From positions 1-15,538 of the forward strand of contig JBBRTJ010000086.1 of NCBI GenBank assembly GCA_038244535.1: DNA of 15,538 nt, given 5' to 3'. The translations under genes were made by a program, and so were the position numbers. This document shows, piece after piece, positions 1-5,935 of this stretch (position 1 is the first letter of the stretch; every line of letters starts with the position of its first letter). Origin of the DNA: JBBRTJ01 sp038244535 (GTDB taxonomy: Bacteria; Actinomycetota; Acidimicrobiia; Acidimicrobiales; Ilumatobacteraceae). The notes below the pieces were generated by a model. That model ran no database searches and was not told the origin of the DNA. It saw only the letters and a program-made list of their open reading frames with translations.

Positions 1-19
1 ACCGTAGGCCGGTCGGGCC

Positions 20-784
20 TCAGCGCACCAGGATGGTTCGCCCCGCGGTGGTGCGGATGGCGCGCACGAGGCGCTCGCTGCGATGCACCTCGGCGCCGTC
101 CCACACGACGGCCTCGGACAGCGCGCCCTCGACGGTCGCGCCGGCGCCGACGACGTCCTCGCCGGCCGAGCACCACAGGTTGGCGGCCAGGTAGGCGGCG
201 GGGGTGCCGCAGTCGAAGAACGCCGACGCCCCGGCATCGACGATCTCGGTGCGCTCGGTCTCGTGCCAAGCCCGCCACACCAGCTCGAACACGCTCGACG
301 GCTCGGCGCGCAGATCGGCGATCGCCTCCCAGGGCATGACGGTGGCGCACAGGCGCAGCGACCGGTCCAGACCCGTCGCTGGTCCCGCCCCGATGAAGCG
401 GATGCGCTCGCCGTCCCACGAATCGAGCCATGGGCCGAGGTCGATGTCGTGCACGGCATCGACGTTGACGACGACCACCGGCCGATGATCGATCCACTCG
501 TGCAGTGCACCCAGCGCGCCACCTGTGCCCAGCAGCTCGGCCTCGGGCGACTGGTGAACGGCCGGGTGGTGCTGTTCGAGGTGCGCCCGCAGCGCCACCG
601 CTCCGTGGTGCAGGTTCACGGCGCGCCCCTCACCGACCCGAGCCTGCGACAGCGAGCGCAGGGCACGGTCGACGAGCGCCTCGCCCAGAACGGGGCACAG
701 CGCCTTCGGCCGTTCAACGGTGAGGGGCCGCAACCTGGTCCCGGCACCCGCGGCCAGCACGATGCCTGCCACACTGTCAGCCAT
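20..784 (-). CDS. Sugar-phosphate nucleotidyltransferase (NDP-sugar synthase family)
   Basis: A 254-residue protein of the nucleotidyltransferase family that joins an NTP to a sugar 1-phosphate, in the cytoplasm. The signature loop AAGAGTRLRPLTVERPKAL is at residues 11-29, with the GxGTRL nucleotide loop and the PK pair. It is followed by LGTGGAL, a metal-site-like NVD (VVNVDAVHDIDL), and the family motif FFDCGTPAAYLAANL. A short tail (VGAGATVEGALSEAVVWDGAEV) resembles a few left-handed beta-helix turns. The length is close to MurNAc-1-P uridylyltransferase MurU and to short mannose-1-P guanylyltransferases; the sugar cannot be told from sequence. The start was chosen at the ATG directly before the Rossmann beta-strand (MADSVAGIVLAAG); the frame stays open upstream, but that part is antisense to the next gene. 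No Shine-Dalgarno or clear -10 was seen. The start codon overlaps that of the divergent membrane protein. Confidence 0.85.
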   Translation of the reverse strand: MADSVAGIVLAAGAGTRLRPLTVERPKALCPVLGEALVDRALRSLSQARVGEGRAVNLHHGAVALRAHLEQHHPAVHQSPEAELLGTGGALGALHEWIDHRPVVVVNVDAVHDIDLGPWLDSWDGERIRFIGAGPATGLDRSLRLCATVMPWEAIADLRAEPSSVFELVWRAWHETERTEIVDAGASAFFDCGTPAAYLAANLWCSAGEDVVGAGATVEGALSEAVVWDGAEVHRSERLVRAIRTTAGRTILVR

Positions 785-1148
785 GGCGATGGACTCCCGC
801 CGCTGGTTCGATCCGCACCAGCCCCAGACGCTGCAGGTCAGCCAGATCCTGCTGTACATCAACGCGTTCTTCGGCGCGCTCGCGTTCTTGACGGGCGCGC
901 CGTTCTCGCTGATCACGGCGCTGGGCTGCGGCGGCGCCGCCTTCGGCATCGCCAACGAGAAGCGGTGGGGCTACACGCTCGGCATCGTCGTGGCCACCCT
1001 CGACTTGCTGCTGGTCGTGGTGGTGGCGGGTGGCTTCACCGGCCTGTTCAGCGGCACGGCGTTGATCCCGTTCATCTTCGCCGCTGCGCTCGTGGCGGCC
1101 CTGGTGCACCCCATGAGCCGCGAGTACCAGAAGATCTGGTTCCGCTAG
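783..1148 (+). CDS. Small four-helix membrane protein, unknown function
   Basis: A 121-residue protein that I do not recognise. After a polar N-terminus (residues 1-18) it has about four hydrophobic segments, near residues 20-38, 41-57, 63-84 and 92-108. It ends in a charged tail (SREYQKIWFR), so it is probably an integral membrane protein. The start was chosen at ATG 783; ATG 789 (MDSRRW) is an equal alternative. A weak -10-like CACACT lies seven bases before ATG 783. The coding potential is convincing because the hydrophobic profile is coherent in this frame, and the long antisense frame of the nucleotidyltransferase ends here. It is followed after 72 bases by the MaoC gene on the same strand, so the two may be co-transcribed. 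No catalytic motif was seen. Confidence 0.7.
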   Translation: MAMDSRRWFDPHQPQTLQVSQILLYINAFFGALAFLTGAPFSLITALGCGGAAFGIANEKRWGYTLGIVVATLDLLLVVVVAGGFTGLFSGTALIPFIFAAALVAALVHPMSREYQKIWFR

Positions 1149-1220
1149 GCCCAGAGCGAGCATCGGCCTCATGACGGCAAGCATGCTCCGGCTCGGCCTG
1201 CCGTGCCAGGATCACCGGCC

Positions 1221-1676
1221 ATGACCACGATCATCAACGGCATCGACGGACTCAAGGCTCAGGTGGGTGACCACCTCGGCTACAGCGACTACGTCGAGAT
1301 CACCCAGGAGAAGGTCAACCTGTTCGCCGAGGCGACCGGCGACCACCAGTGGATCCACATCGACGTCGAGCGGGCCAAGTCGGGCCCCTTCGGTGGCCCG
1401 ATCGCGCACGGCTACCTCACGCTCGCCCTCGGGCCGGTGCTGTCGGCCGAGGTGTTCGGCGTCAGCGGGATCTCGATGGGCGTCAACTACGGCTGCAACA
1501 AGGTGCGATTTCCGTCACCGGTCCCGGTGGGCTCGAAGGTGCGCCTCGGCATCCGCCTGCTCGGCGTCGAGGACGTGGCCGGTGGCGCCCAGGTCACCCA
1601 GGAGTTCTCGTTCGAAGTGGAGGGCGCGGCCAAGCCCAGTTGCGTCGCCGAAGTGGTGTTCCGCTACTACGTCTGA
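1221..1676 (+). CDS. MaoC-type (R)-specific enoyl-CoA hydratase, NodN/HtdZ-like
   Basis: A 151-residue single-hotdog hydratase expected to add water to 2-enoyl-CoA, giving (R)-3-hydroxyacyl-CoA, in the cytoplasm. The hydratase 2 motif is FAEATGDHQWIHID, with the likely catalytic Asp41 and His46, followed by PFGGPIAHGYLTL at residues 56-68. The QW after GDH, where many relatives have NP, is typical of the NodN/HtdZ branch. From memory, mycobacterial Rv0130 (HtdZ) has the same length and near-identical motif spacing. The start was placed at ATG 1221 (MTTIING); a GTG six codons upstream is possible. No Shine-Dalgarno is visible, and the -10-like CAGGAT eight bases upstream is weak. The gene converges on the F420-type oxidoreductase with a 36-base gap. 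A role in lipid or polyketide metabolism is inferred from the family only. Confidence 0.88.
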   Translation: MTTIINGIDGLKAQVGDHLGYSDYVEITQEKVNLFAEATGDHQWIHIDVERAKSGPFGGPIAHGYLTLALGPVLSAEVFGVSGISMGVNYGCNKVRFPSPVPVGSKVRLGIRLLGVEDVAGGAQVTQEFSFEVEGAAKPSCVAEVVFRYYV

Positions 1677-1712
1677 TCGATCCGACCGAGCGACGCCAGG
1701 GCTCCGCCAGGA

Positions 1713-2678
1713 TCAGCGGAAGTTGGGCATGACCTGCTCGGCGAACAAGGTGAGCGACTCGGTGTCCGGGTAGTCCGAGCACCACGGAACGAACCCGGTG
1801 CAGCCGAGCTCGACGTAGGCCTGCACCTTCTCGGCCACCTGCTCGGGCGTGCCCACCAGGTTGCCGGCGGTCCAGCTCTCGACCGACTCCCCCCAGAACG
1901 ACCGGGACCCGGCGGCGAGCACTTCGGCCTCGGTCGAGCGGATGAACACCTCTGGTGACCAGGTCTTGCGGATGGTCTCCTCGTCACGACCGACGGCGGC
2001 GCAGTGGCCCTTCAAGATCTCGCGCTTGCGAGCCCACTCATCAGCCTTGCCCCCGAAGTTCGACACGTCGGCGTGGCGGGCGACCACCCTCAAGGTGAGC
2101 TGCTCGCCTCCGCCACCGATCCAGATCGGCGGGTGCGGCTGCTGCAGCGGCTTGGGATCGCACTGCGCCCGATCGAGCGTGTAGTAGGTGCCCTCGTACG
2201 AGGTGGACGGCTGCGTCCACAGGCTCTTGACGATCTCGACGGCCTCGCGCAGCATGCCGATGCGCACCTTGGGGGCCGGGAAGTCGTAGCCGTAGCCCTT
2301 GTACTCGCCCTCGTACCAGCCGGCGCCGATGCCCCAGTCGAGGCGACCACCTGAGATGACGTCGAGGGTGGAGGTGATCTTGGCCAGGAGGCTGGGCTGG
2401 CGGTAGCTGTTGCAGCCCACCATCTGGCCGAGGCGAACCCTGCTCGTGCGCTGGCTGATGGCCGCCAGGGTGGTCCAGCACTCGAACACCGCCTCGTTGG
2501 CCGGCTTCGGGACGTTGTGGACGTGGTCGTAGACCCAGACCGAGTCGTAGCCCAGCTCCTCGGCCAGCACTGCGATCTCGATCGCCTTGGCCCACTGGGC
2601 CTCGGCGCCGTCGATGCCGGCCAGCTCCATCTTCCAGCCCTGGGGGATGAACGCCCCGAAGATCACGTCGATTGCCAT
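1713..2678 (-). CDS. LLM-class (luciferase-like) F420-type oxidoreductase
   Basis: A 321-residue TIM-barrel flavin or deazaflavin oxidoreductase of the bacterial luciferase superfamily. Family landmarks are LGYDSVWVYDHV near residues 43-54, SRVRLGQMVGCNSYRQPSLLAK, the SGGRLDWGIGAGWYEGEYKGYG block, PPIWIGGGGEQLTLRVVARHADVSNF, and LVGTPEQVAEKVQAYVELGCTGFV near the C-terminus. This pattern is typical of actinobacterial F420-dependent enzymes (TIGR03560-like), although FMN use cannot be excluded. The substrate is unknown. The start is ATG 2678 (MAIDVIFGAFIPQG), because the sequence before it lacks family similarity and overlaps the divergent gene's promoter region. The upstream TACGAC, six bases from the ATG, only partly fits TANNNT. 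The gene is divergent from the transglycosylase, with 42 bases between starts. Confidence 0.88.
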   Translation of the reverse strand: MAIDVIFGAFIPQGWKMELAGIDGAEAQWAKAIEIAVLAEELGYDSVWVYDHVHNVPKPANEAVFECWTTLAAISQRTSRVRLGQMVGCNSYRQPSLLAKITSTLDVISGGRLDWGIGAGWYEGEYKGYGYDFPAPKVRIGMLREAVEIVKSLWTQPSTSYEGTYYTLDRAQCDPKPLQQPHPPIWIGGGGEQLTLRVVARHADVSNFGGKADEWARKREILKGHCAAVGRDEETIRKTWSPEVFIRSTEAEVLAAGSRSFWGESVESWTAGNLVGTPEQVAEKVQAYVELGCTGFVPWCSDYPDTESLTLFAEQVMPNFR

Positions 2679-2707
2679 GTGCCTGTCGTAGCACGACTGG
2701 CCTGCGT

Positions 2708-2713
2708 TACCCT
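2708..2713 (+). promoter_or_regulatory. Putative -10 hexamer for the secreted transglycosylase
   Basis: TACCCT lies seven bases before the GTG at 2721, the distance at which transcription would begin at or next to the start codon. No -35 match and no Shine-Dalgarno were seen. This supports a leaderless transcript and the GTG start. Confidence 0.45.
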
Positions 2714-2720
2714 TCGTCGA

Positions 2721-4727
2721 GTGAGGCGGAGCCGAGCTTTTCAAGGGCGCGCTGCCGCACTGGTGGCATCGCTGCTGGCCGGGGCCGTGATCATCGGCCC
2801 CCCAGCCTCGAGCGCGCCCACCCCCACCCCGCCCGTGTCGACCGAGGCGCTCGGCACCAGCGTCGCTGCCCTCGACGGGCGCCTGGCCACGGTCACGTCC
2901 GACGTGACCGGACTCCAGTCACGGATCTCGGGGCTCCAGGGTGACCTCGCCGTCGCCGCCGCCCGTGTCGAGGATCTCTCGAGCACGAAGTCCGAGCTCG
3001 AGCGCCGCAACGCCCAACTCATTGCCGCCGCCCAGCGCCAGGCCTTGGCCGCCTACGTGAACAACGACCCGACCCGGTCGCAGTACGCGTTGTTCACGGT
3101 CCTGGCCCAACAAGACACCAACGACGTGGCCTGGAGCCTCGGTGTCATGAAGGTCACCAACGCCGAGGTGCTCAACCGAGCCAAAGCGGCCCGGCTGGCG
3201 AGTCACAGCACCTCATCGGCCCTCGTCGAAGCCGTGAGGGACAAGGCCGACCTCGATGCCGCGGTCAAGCAGACCAACGCCGACCTCGCCACCGCCGCGG
3301 CCGAACTGGCCACCCTGCAGCAGCGGCTCGACGCGTTGCGCCAGGCGCTCGGGGCCACCACCGTCGACGGCATGACCACCGTCGTCTACGACGCATACCT
3401 GCGCAGCGCTGGTGCCGCGGCCGCCGAACGAGCTTCGTGCGGGCTGCGCTGGCAGCTGCTGGCCGCCATCGGCAAGACCGAGTCCAACCACGGCCGGGGC
3501 CGCCTCGACGCCGAGGGCAACTCGGTCATCCCGATCGTCGGACCGGCCTACGGACCCGACACCGATGCCGGGCAGTTCGACGGCGACCCTTCGGCCGATC
3601 ACGCCGTGGGACCGATGCAGTTCATCCCGCCGACCTGGGGGAAGTGGGGGGCCGACGGCGACGGTGACGGCAAGAGCGACATGGGCAACATCTACGACGA
3701 GGCTCTGGCGGCCGGCCGCTACCTGTGCGCCGCGGCCGGCGACCTGACGCTGGCCACCAAGGACGGCGTGATCAGGGCGATCCTGTCGTACAACCCGAAC
3801 CAGGAGTACCTGCGGGTGGTGGGCCTGCGCTACGAGGCACTGGTCGGCGCCGAGGCAGCCGGCTGGTTCTCGGCCGCGACTTTGCCGGAGGCACCGGCGC
3901 CGACGGGAACAACAGTGGCCCCGCTGCCGGCTCGCGACCCCTCGCCGCCTGCGCCGCCGGCACCCCCGCTGACCACCAAGGTCACCACGTTCGCCCCCTT
4001 CACGGCCACGGGCATCGACCCGACCATCGTCACCATCGCGGCTGTGCCCGGCACCTGCATCCCGCTTGACGCCCCCGCCGGACGAGCGGGTTGGTGGTCG
4101 TGCGTCGACGCTTCGGACGCCCCGATCGGCCTGCAGCCCGGTGCCCCGAAGCCGTCCACCACCACGCCGGCTACGCAGGCCCCATCATCCTCCCCAGCGG
4201 CTCCATCGGCGACCGCCACCGACTCGACCACGAGCACGTCGACCACCACCACCACCACGACCAGCACCACCGCGACGACCACCACGACGTCCAGCACCAC
4301 CAGCACGACCGTGGCGAGCACCACGACCACGACGGCGCCGCCGACCACCACGACGACGATCCCTGGCACGCCGCCACCGCCGCTGGCGGTGCTGACCCCG
4401 TGCCTGCTGGCCCCCTACGACCCGACCCTGCTCGCCTGCGTGGGCGATCCCGCCCAACCGGTTGCACTTGTGACGGTTGCCGCGCCGCTGGCGCCCCCTC
4501 CGGTCCCGGGCGCTCCACCGCCCTACCTGGCCATCGTCCTCGACGGCGGCGACGTCTGCCGGCCGGTCGTGCCGTCGCCTCAGGCCACGGCCGCCCATGC
4601 CCTGTACCAGTGCCTGAGCGGGGCGATCATCGTGGCTCCGCCGACAGCGGGATCCGCGTGGACGGCGACGGTGCGCCAAGTCGGCATCGGTGACCGGGTG
4701 GCCCCGGTGCTCACGGTCTGGCGCTGA
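2721..4727 (+). CDS. Secreted coiled-coil / lytic murein transglycosylase with Thr-rich linker and Cys-loop tail
   Basis: A 668-residue exported protein predicted to cleave peptidoglycan. The GTG start gives a clear signal peptide (residues 1-32, basic RRSR, hydrophobic core, ASSA/PT cleavage). Two coiled-coil stretches follow, near residues 40-112 and 150-212, like the N-terminal hairpin of CwlO/RipA-type hydrolases. The SLT domain is at about 238-380: AIGKTESNHGRG with catalytic Glu254, GPMQFIPPTW at 297-306, a calcium-loop-like DGDGDGKSD at 312-320, and YNPNQEYLRVV. This resembles the SLT_2/MltB-like enzymes of actinobacteria. Cys240 and Cys336 may form a disulfide. After a Pro-rich stretch come a Cys pair (446/461), a Thr-rich linker (479-546) and two more Cys pairs (561/573, 613/631). 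The frame is open upstream to 2517 but there it is antisense to the oxidoreductase. It ends at a hairpin facing a convergent gene. Confidence 0.9.
   Translation: MRRSRAFQGRAAALVASLLAGAVIIGPPASSAPTPTPPVSTEALGTSVAALDGRLATVTSDVTGLQSRISGLQGDLAVAAARVEDLSSTKSELERRNAQLIAAAQRQALAAYVNNDPTRSQYALFTVLAQQDTNDVAWSLGVMKVTNAEVLNRAKAARLASHSTSSALVEAVRDKADLDAAVKQTNADLATAAAELATLQQRLDALRQALGATTVDGMTTVVYDAYLRSAGAAAAERASCGLRWQLLAAIGKTESNHGRGRLDAEGNSVIPIVGPAYGPDTDAGQFDGDPSADHAVGPMQFIPPTWGKWGADGDGDGKSDMGNIYDEALAAGRYLCAAAGDLTLATKDGVIRAILSYNPNQEYLRVVGLRYEALVGAEAAGWFSAATLPEAPAPTGTTVAPLPARDPSPPAPPAPPLTTKVTTFAPFTATGIDPTIVTIAAVPGTCIPLDAPAGRAGWWSCVDASDAPIGLQPGAPKPSTTTPATQAPSSSPAAPSATATDSTTSTSTTTTTTTSTTATTTTTSSTTSTTVASTTTTTAPPTTTTTIPGTPPPPLAVLTPCLLAPYDPTLLACVGDPAQPVALVTVAAPLAPPPVPGAPPPYLAIVLDGGDVCRPVVPSPQATAAHALYQCLSGAIIVAPPTAGSAWTATVRQVGIGDRVAPVLTVWR
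4155..4358 (+). repeat. Imperfect ACC/ACG trinucleotide repeat coding a Thr-rich linker
   Basis: This low-complexity tract inside the transglycosylase gene encodes 68 residues, of which 37 are Thr, with Ser, Ala and Pro between (runs such as TTSTSTTTTTTTSTT). Such tracts usually form extended, often glycosylated, linkers outside the cell. As a trinucleotide repeat it may vary in length between strains. Confidence 0.85.
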
Positions 4728-4742
4728 CGAGCCGCAGGCTCG
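4728..4742. terminator. Short hairpin between convergent genes
   Basis: CGAGCC-GCA-GGCTCG forms a perfect 6-bp stem with a 3-base loop. It begins directly after the transglycosylase stop and lies 16 bases before the stop of the convergent small gene. There is no T-tract, so if it terminates transcription it does so in the atypical high-GC manner, possibly for both strands. Confidence 0.4.
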
Positions 4743-4758
4743 GTGGAATCGCCGTCGG

Positions 4759-5277
4759 TCAGATGACGACCCACTCAGTGAGGAGCATGGGGCGCTGAGT
4801 GGCCGCCGCGAAGCGGCACAGCAGGCGGATCGGGCCGGACCCCACGCGCTCGAGCCGGAAGCGGCCGAGCTCGTCGGCGGCAGCGGTGGCAGGAGGCCCA
4901 GAGGGACGGTGGAGCTCGACTGAGACGATGTCGGACGGCACGATCTGGCCGATGACCGCACGATCGTCGGTGCCGGTGCCGGACACCTCGAGATCGATGA
5001 CCACGTCCGCGTACTCGAACGTGAGCGACCGTTCGCCGATGGCACCACGCACCCCGGCCAGCCCGTGCTCGTAGTCGTTGGAGTCGAAGCTCAGCGCGGC
5101 GTGCTCGAGCAGGTCGGTGAGCTCGTCGTCGATCATGCGCCACGTGAAGGCGGCCAGCGCCGCCTCGACCACAGACAGCGGCACCGGTTCCTCGGCCCGC
5201 ACCACCTCACCGACGATGCTCAAGACCCTGTCGTCCTCGGCCGCGCCACCCACCTCGTCGCGTTCCGCGTCATCCAT
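4759..5277 (-). CDS. Small protein paired with ECF sigma factor, beta-sandwich-like C-terminus
   Basis: A 172-residue protein without a signal peptide or membrane segment. The N-terminal half is acidic and helical (VEAALAAFTWRMIDDELTDLLEHAALSF). The C-terminal half is strand-rich: VIGQIVPSDIVSVELHRPSG, then ADELGRFRLERVGSGPIRLLCRF, ending TEWVVI. The ELGRFRLERVGSGPIRL part resembles a carboxypeptidase-regulatory (CnaB-like) beta-sandwich repeat. It has a single Cys and no HxxxCxxC, so it is not a zinc-type anti-sigma factor. It follows the sigma gene by 37 bases on the same strand and is probably co-transcribed. An AGGAGG lies nine bases before ATG 5277, or six before GTG 5280; I chose the ATG. 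I recall similar small proteins beside ECF sigma genes in other actinobacteria, sometimes with a CHAT protease gene nearby, but none is here. Its role as a regulator or partner of the sigma factor is inferred. Confidence 0.75.
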   Translation of the reverse strand: MDDAERDEVGGAAEDDRVLSIVGEVVRAEEPVPLSVVEAALAAFTWRMIDDELTDLLEHAALSFDSNDYEHGLAGVRGAIGERSLTFEYADVVIDLEVSGTGTDDRAVIGQIVPSDIVSVELHRPSGPPATAAADELGRFRLERVGSGPIRLLCRFAAATQRPMLLTEWVVI

Positions 5278-5286
5278 CACGATTCG

Positions 5287-5292
5287 CCTCCT
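5287..5292 (-). promoter_or_regulatory. Strong Shine-Dalgarno (AGGAGG)
   Basis: AGGAGG on the minus strand lies nine bases before ATG 5277 and six before GTG 5280. It is the only strong ribosome binding site noticed in the window, and it belongs to an operon-internal gene, in contrast to the apparent leaderless starts. Confidence 0.75.
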
Positions 5293-5314
5293 CGCCCTTT
5301 CAGAGCACGAGCGG

Positions 5315-5887
5315 TCACGCCGTGATACCTCGGCGGGCGAGCTCGGCCTTCAGGTGGCCGAGGCAGCGGCCCCGCGTGGGACCGATGCTGCCCTTGGGCA
5401 TGGCCAGGACATCACAGATGTCGTCGTAGGCCATGGGCGGGTCGGCGAACAGCAGGCGCAGCAACGTGCGGCAGTGCTCGGACAGCACCGCCAGCGCCTC
5501 GACCACCACGGCTCGCTGCTCGCCGGCCAGGAGCGCGCGATCGAGCGCCTCGGCCGACACCTGGCCACCGGCGCCGGCATCGACTACCGCTACCACGTCC
5601 TCGGTGGGCACCATGCGAGCTCCGCGCTTGGCGACCCGGAGTGCTTCGTTGCGAGCGGTGGTGGCCAGCCAGGCTCCGGCGCGCTCGGGTTCGCGAAGGC
5701 GGCCCAGGTGCTCGACGAAGCGGAGCCAGACGGTCTGGGCGACGTCGTTGGCCTCGGCCCCGTACACACCGACGCCACGGATGACCGACCACACGAGGCC
5801 GCTGTATCCCTGGACGAGCTGCTTCCACGCCGCTTCATCGCCGGCACGGGCAGCGGCGACGAGCCTGGCGACCTCTGCTCCTTCCAT
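5315..5887 (-). CDS. ECF-family RNA polymerase sigma factor
   Basis: A 190-residue sigma-70 family protein with only regions 2 and 4, as in extracytoplasmic-function sigma factors. Region 2 spans about residues 10-90: AARAGDEAAWKQLVQGYSGLVWSV, DVAQTVWLRFVEHLGRLREPE, AGAWLATTARNEALRVAKR. Region 4 spans about 125-185: ALAVLSEHCRTLLRLLF, then MAYDDICDVLAMPKGSIGPTRGRCL as the helix-turn-helix. The GSIGPTRGRCL signature marks an actinobacterial subgroup. There is no C-terminal extension. ATG 5887 was chosen because TAGATT lies exactly seven bases upstream. The gene is followed by the small beta-sandwich protein, and no classical anti-sigma gene with a membrane segment or zinc motif lies next to it. 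The stimulus and target promoters cannot be read from the sequence. Confidence 0.92.
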   Translation of the reverse strand: MEGAEVARLVAAARAGDEAAWKQLVQGYSGLVWSVIRGVGVYGAEANDVAQTVWLRFVEHLGRLREPERAGAWLATTARNEALRVAKRGARMVPTEDVVAVVDAGAGGQVSAEALDRALLAGEQRAVVVEALAVLSEHCRTLLRLLFADPPMAYDDICDVLAMPKGSIGPTRGRCLGHLKAELARRGITA

Positions 5888-5894
5888 CCCGGCG

Positions 5895-5900
5895 AATCTA
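5895..5900 (-). promoter_or_regulatory. Putative -10 hexamer for the ECF sigma gene
   Basis: TAGATT on the minus strand lies seven bases before ATG 5887, in the 48-base gap after the alpha-galactosidase gene. No -35 match and no Shine-Dalgarno were seen. It suggests that the sigma gene has its own leaderless promoter and does not rely only on read-through. Confidence 0.5.
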
Positions 5901-5935
5901 GAAGGCGCGCCGTGCCCCCTCGTGCCTGGGGGCGG

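Noticed and set aside
83..1174. Long open frame on the plus strand (363 codons) across the nucleotidyltransferase and membrane-protein genes
   Set aside because: It runs antisense to a recognisable enzyme, is rich in Arg, Gly and Pro, and has no family motifs. Such frames are expected in high-GC DNA.
2421..2433. Possible further copy of part of the 70-bp repeat (CATCTGGCC)
   Set aside because: It is a nine-base coincidence inside the F420-type oxidoreductase gene, without the outer arms.
4155..4358. Frameshift or assembly error in the Thr-repeat tract
   Set aside because: The frame continues smoothly into a sensible C-terminal segment with paired Cys, so the tract seems to be read correctly.
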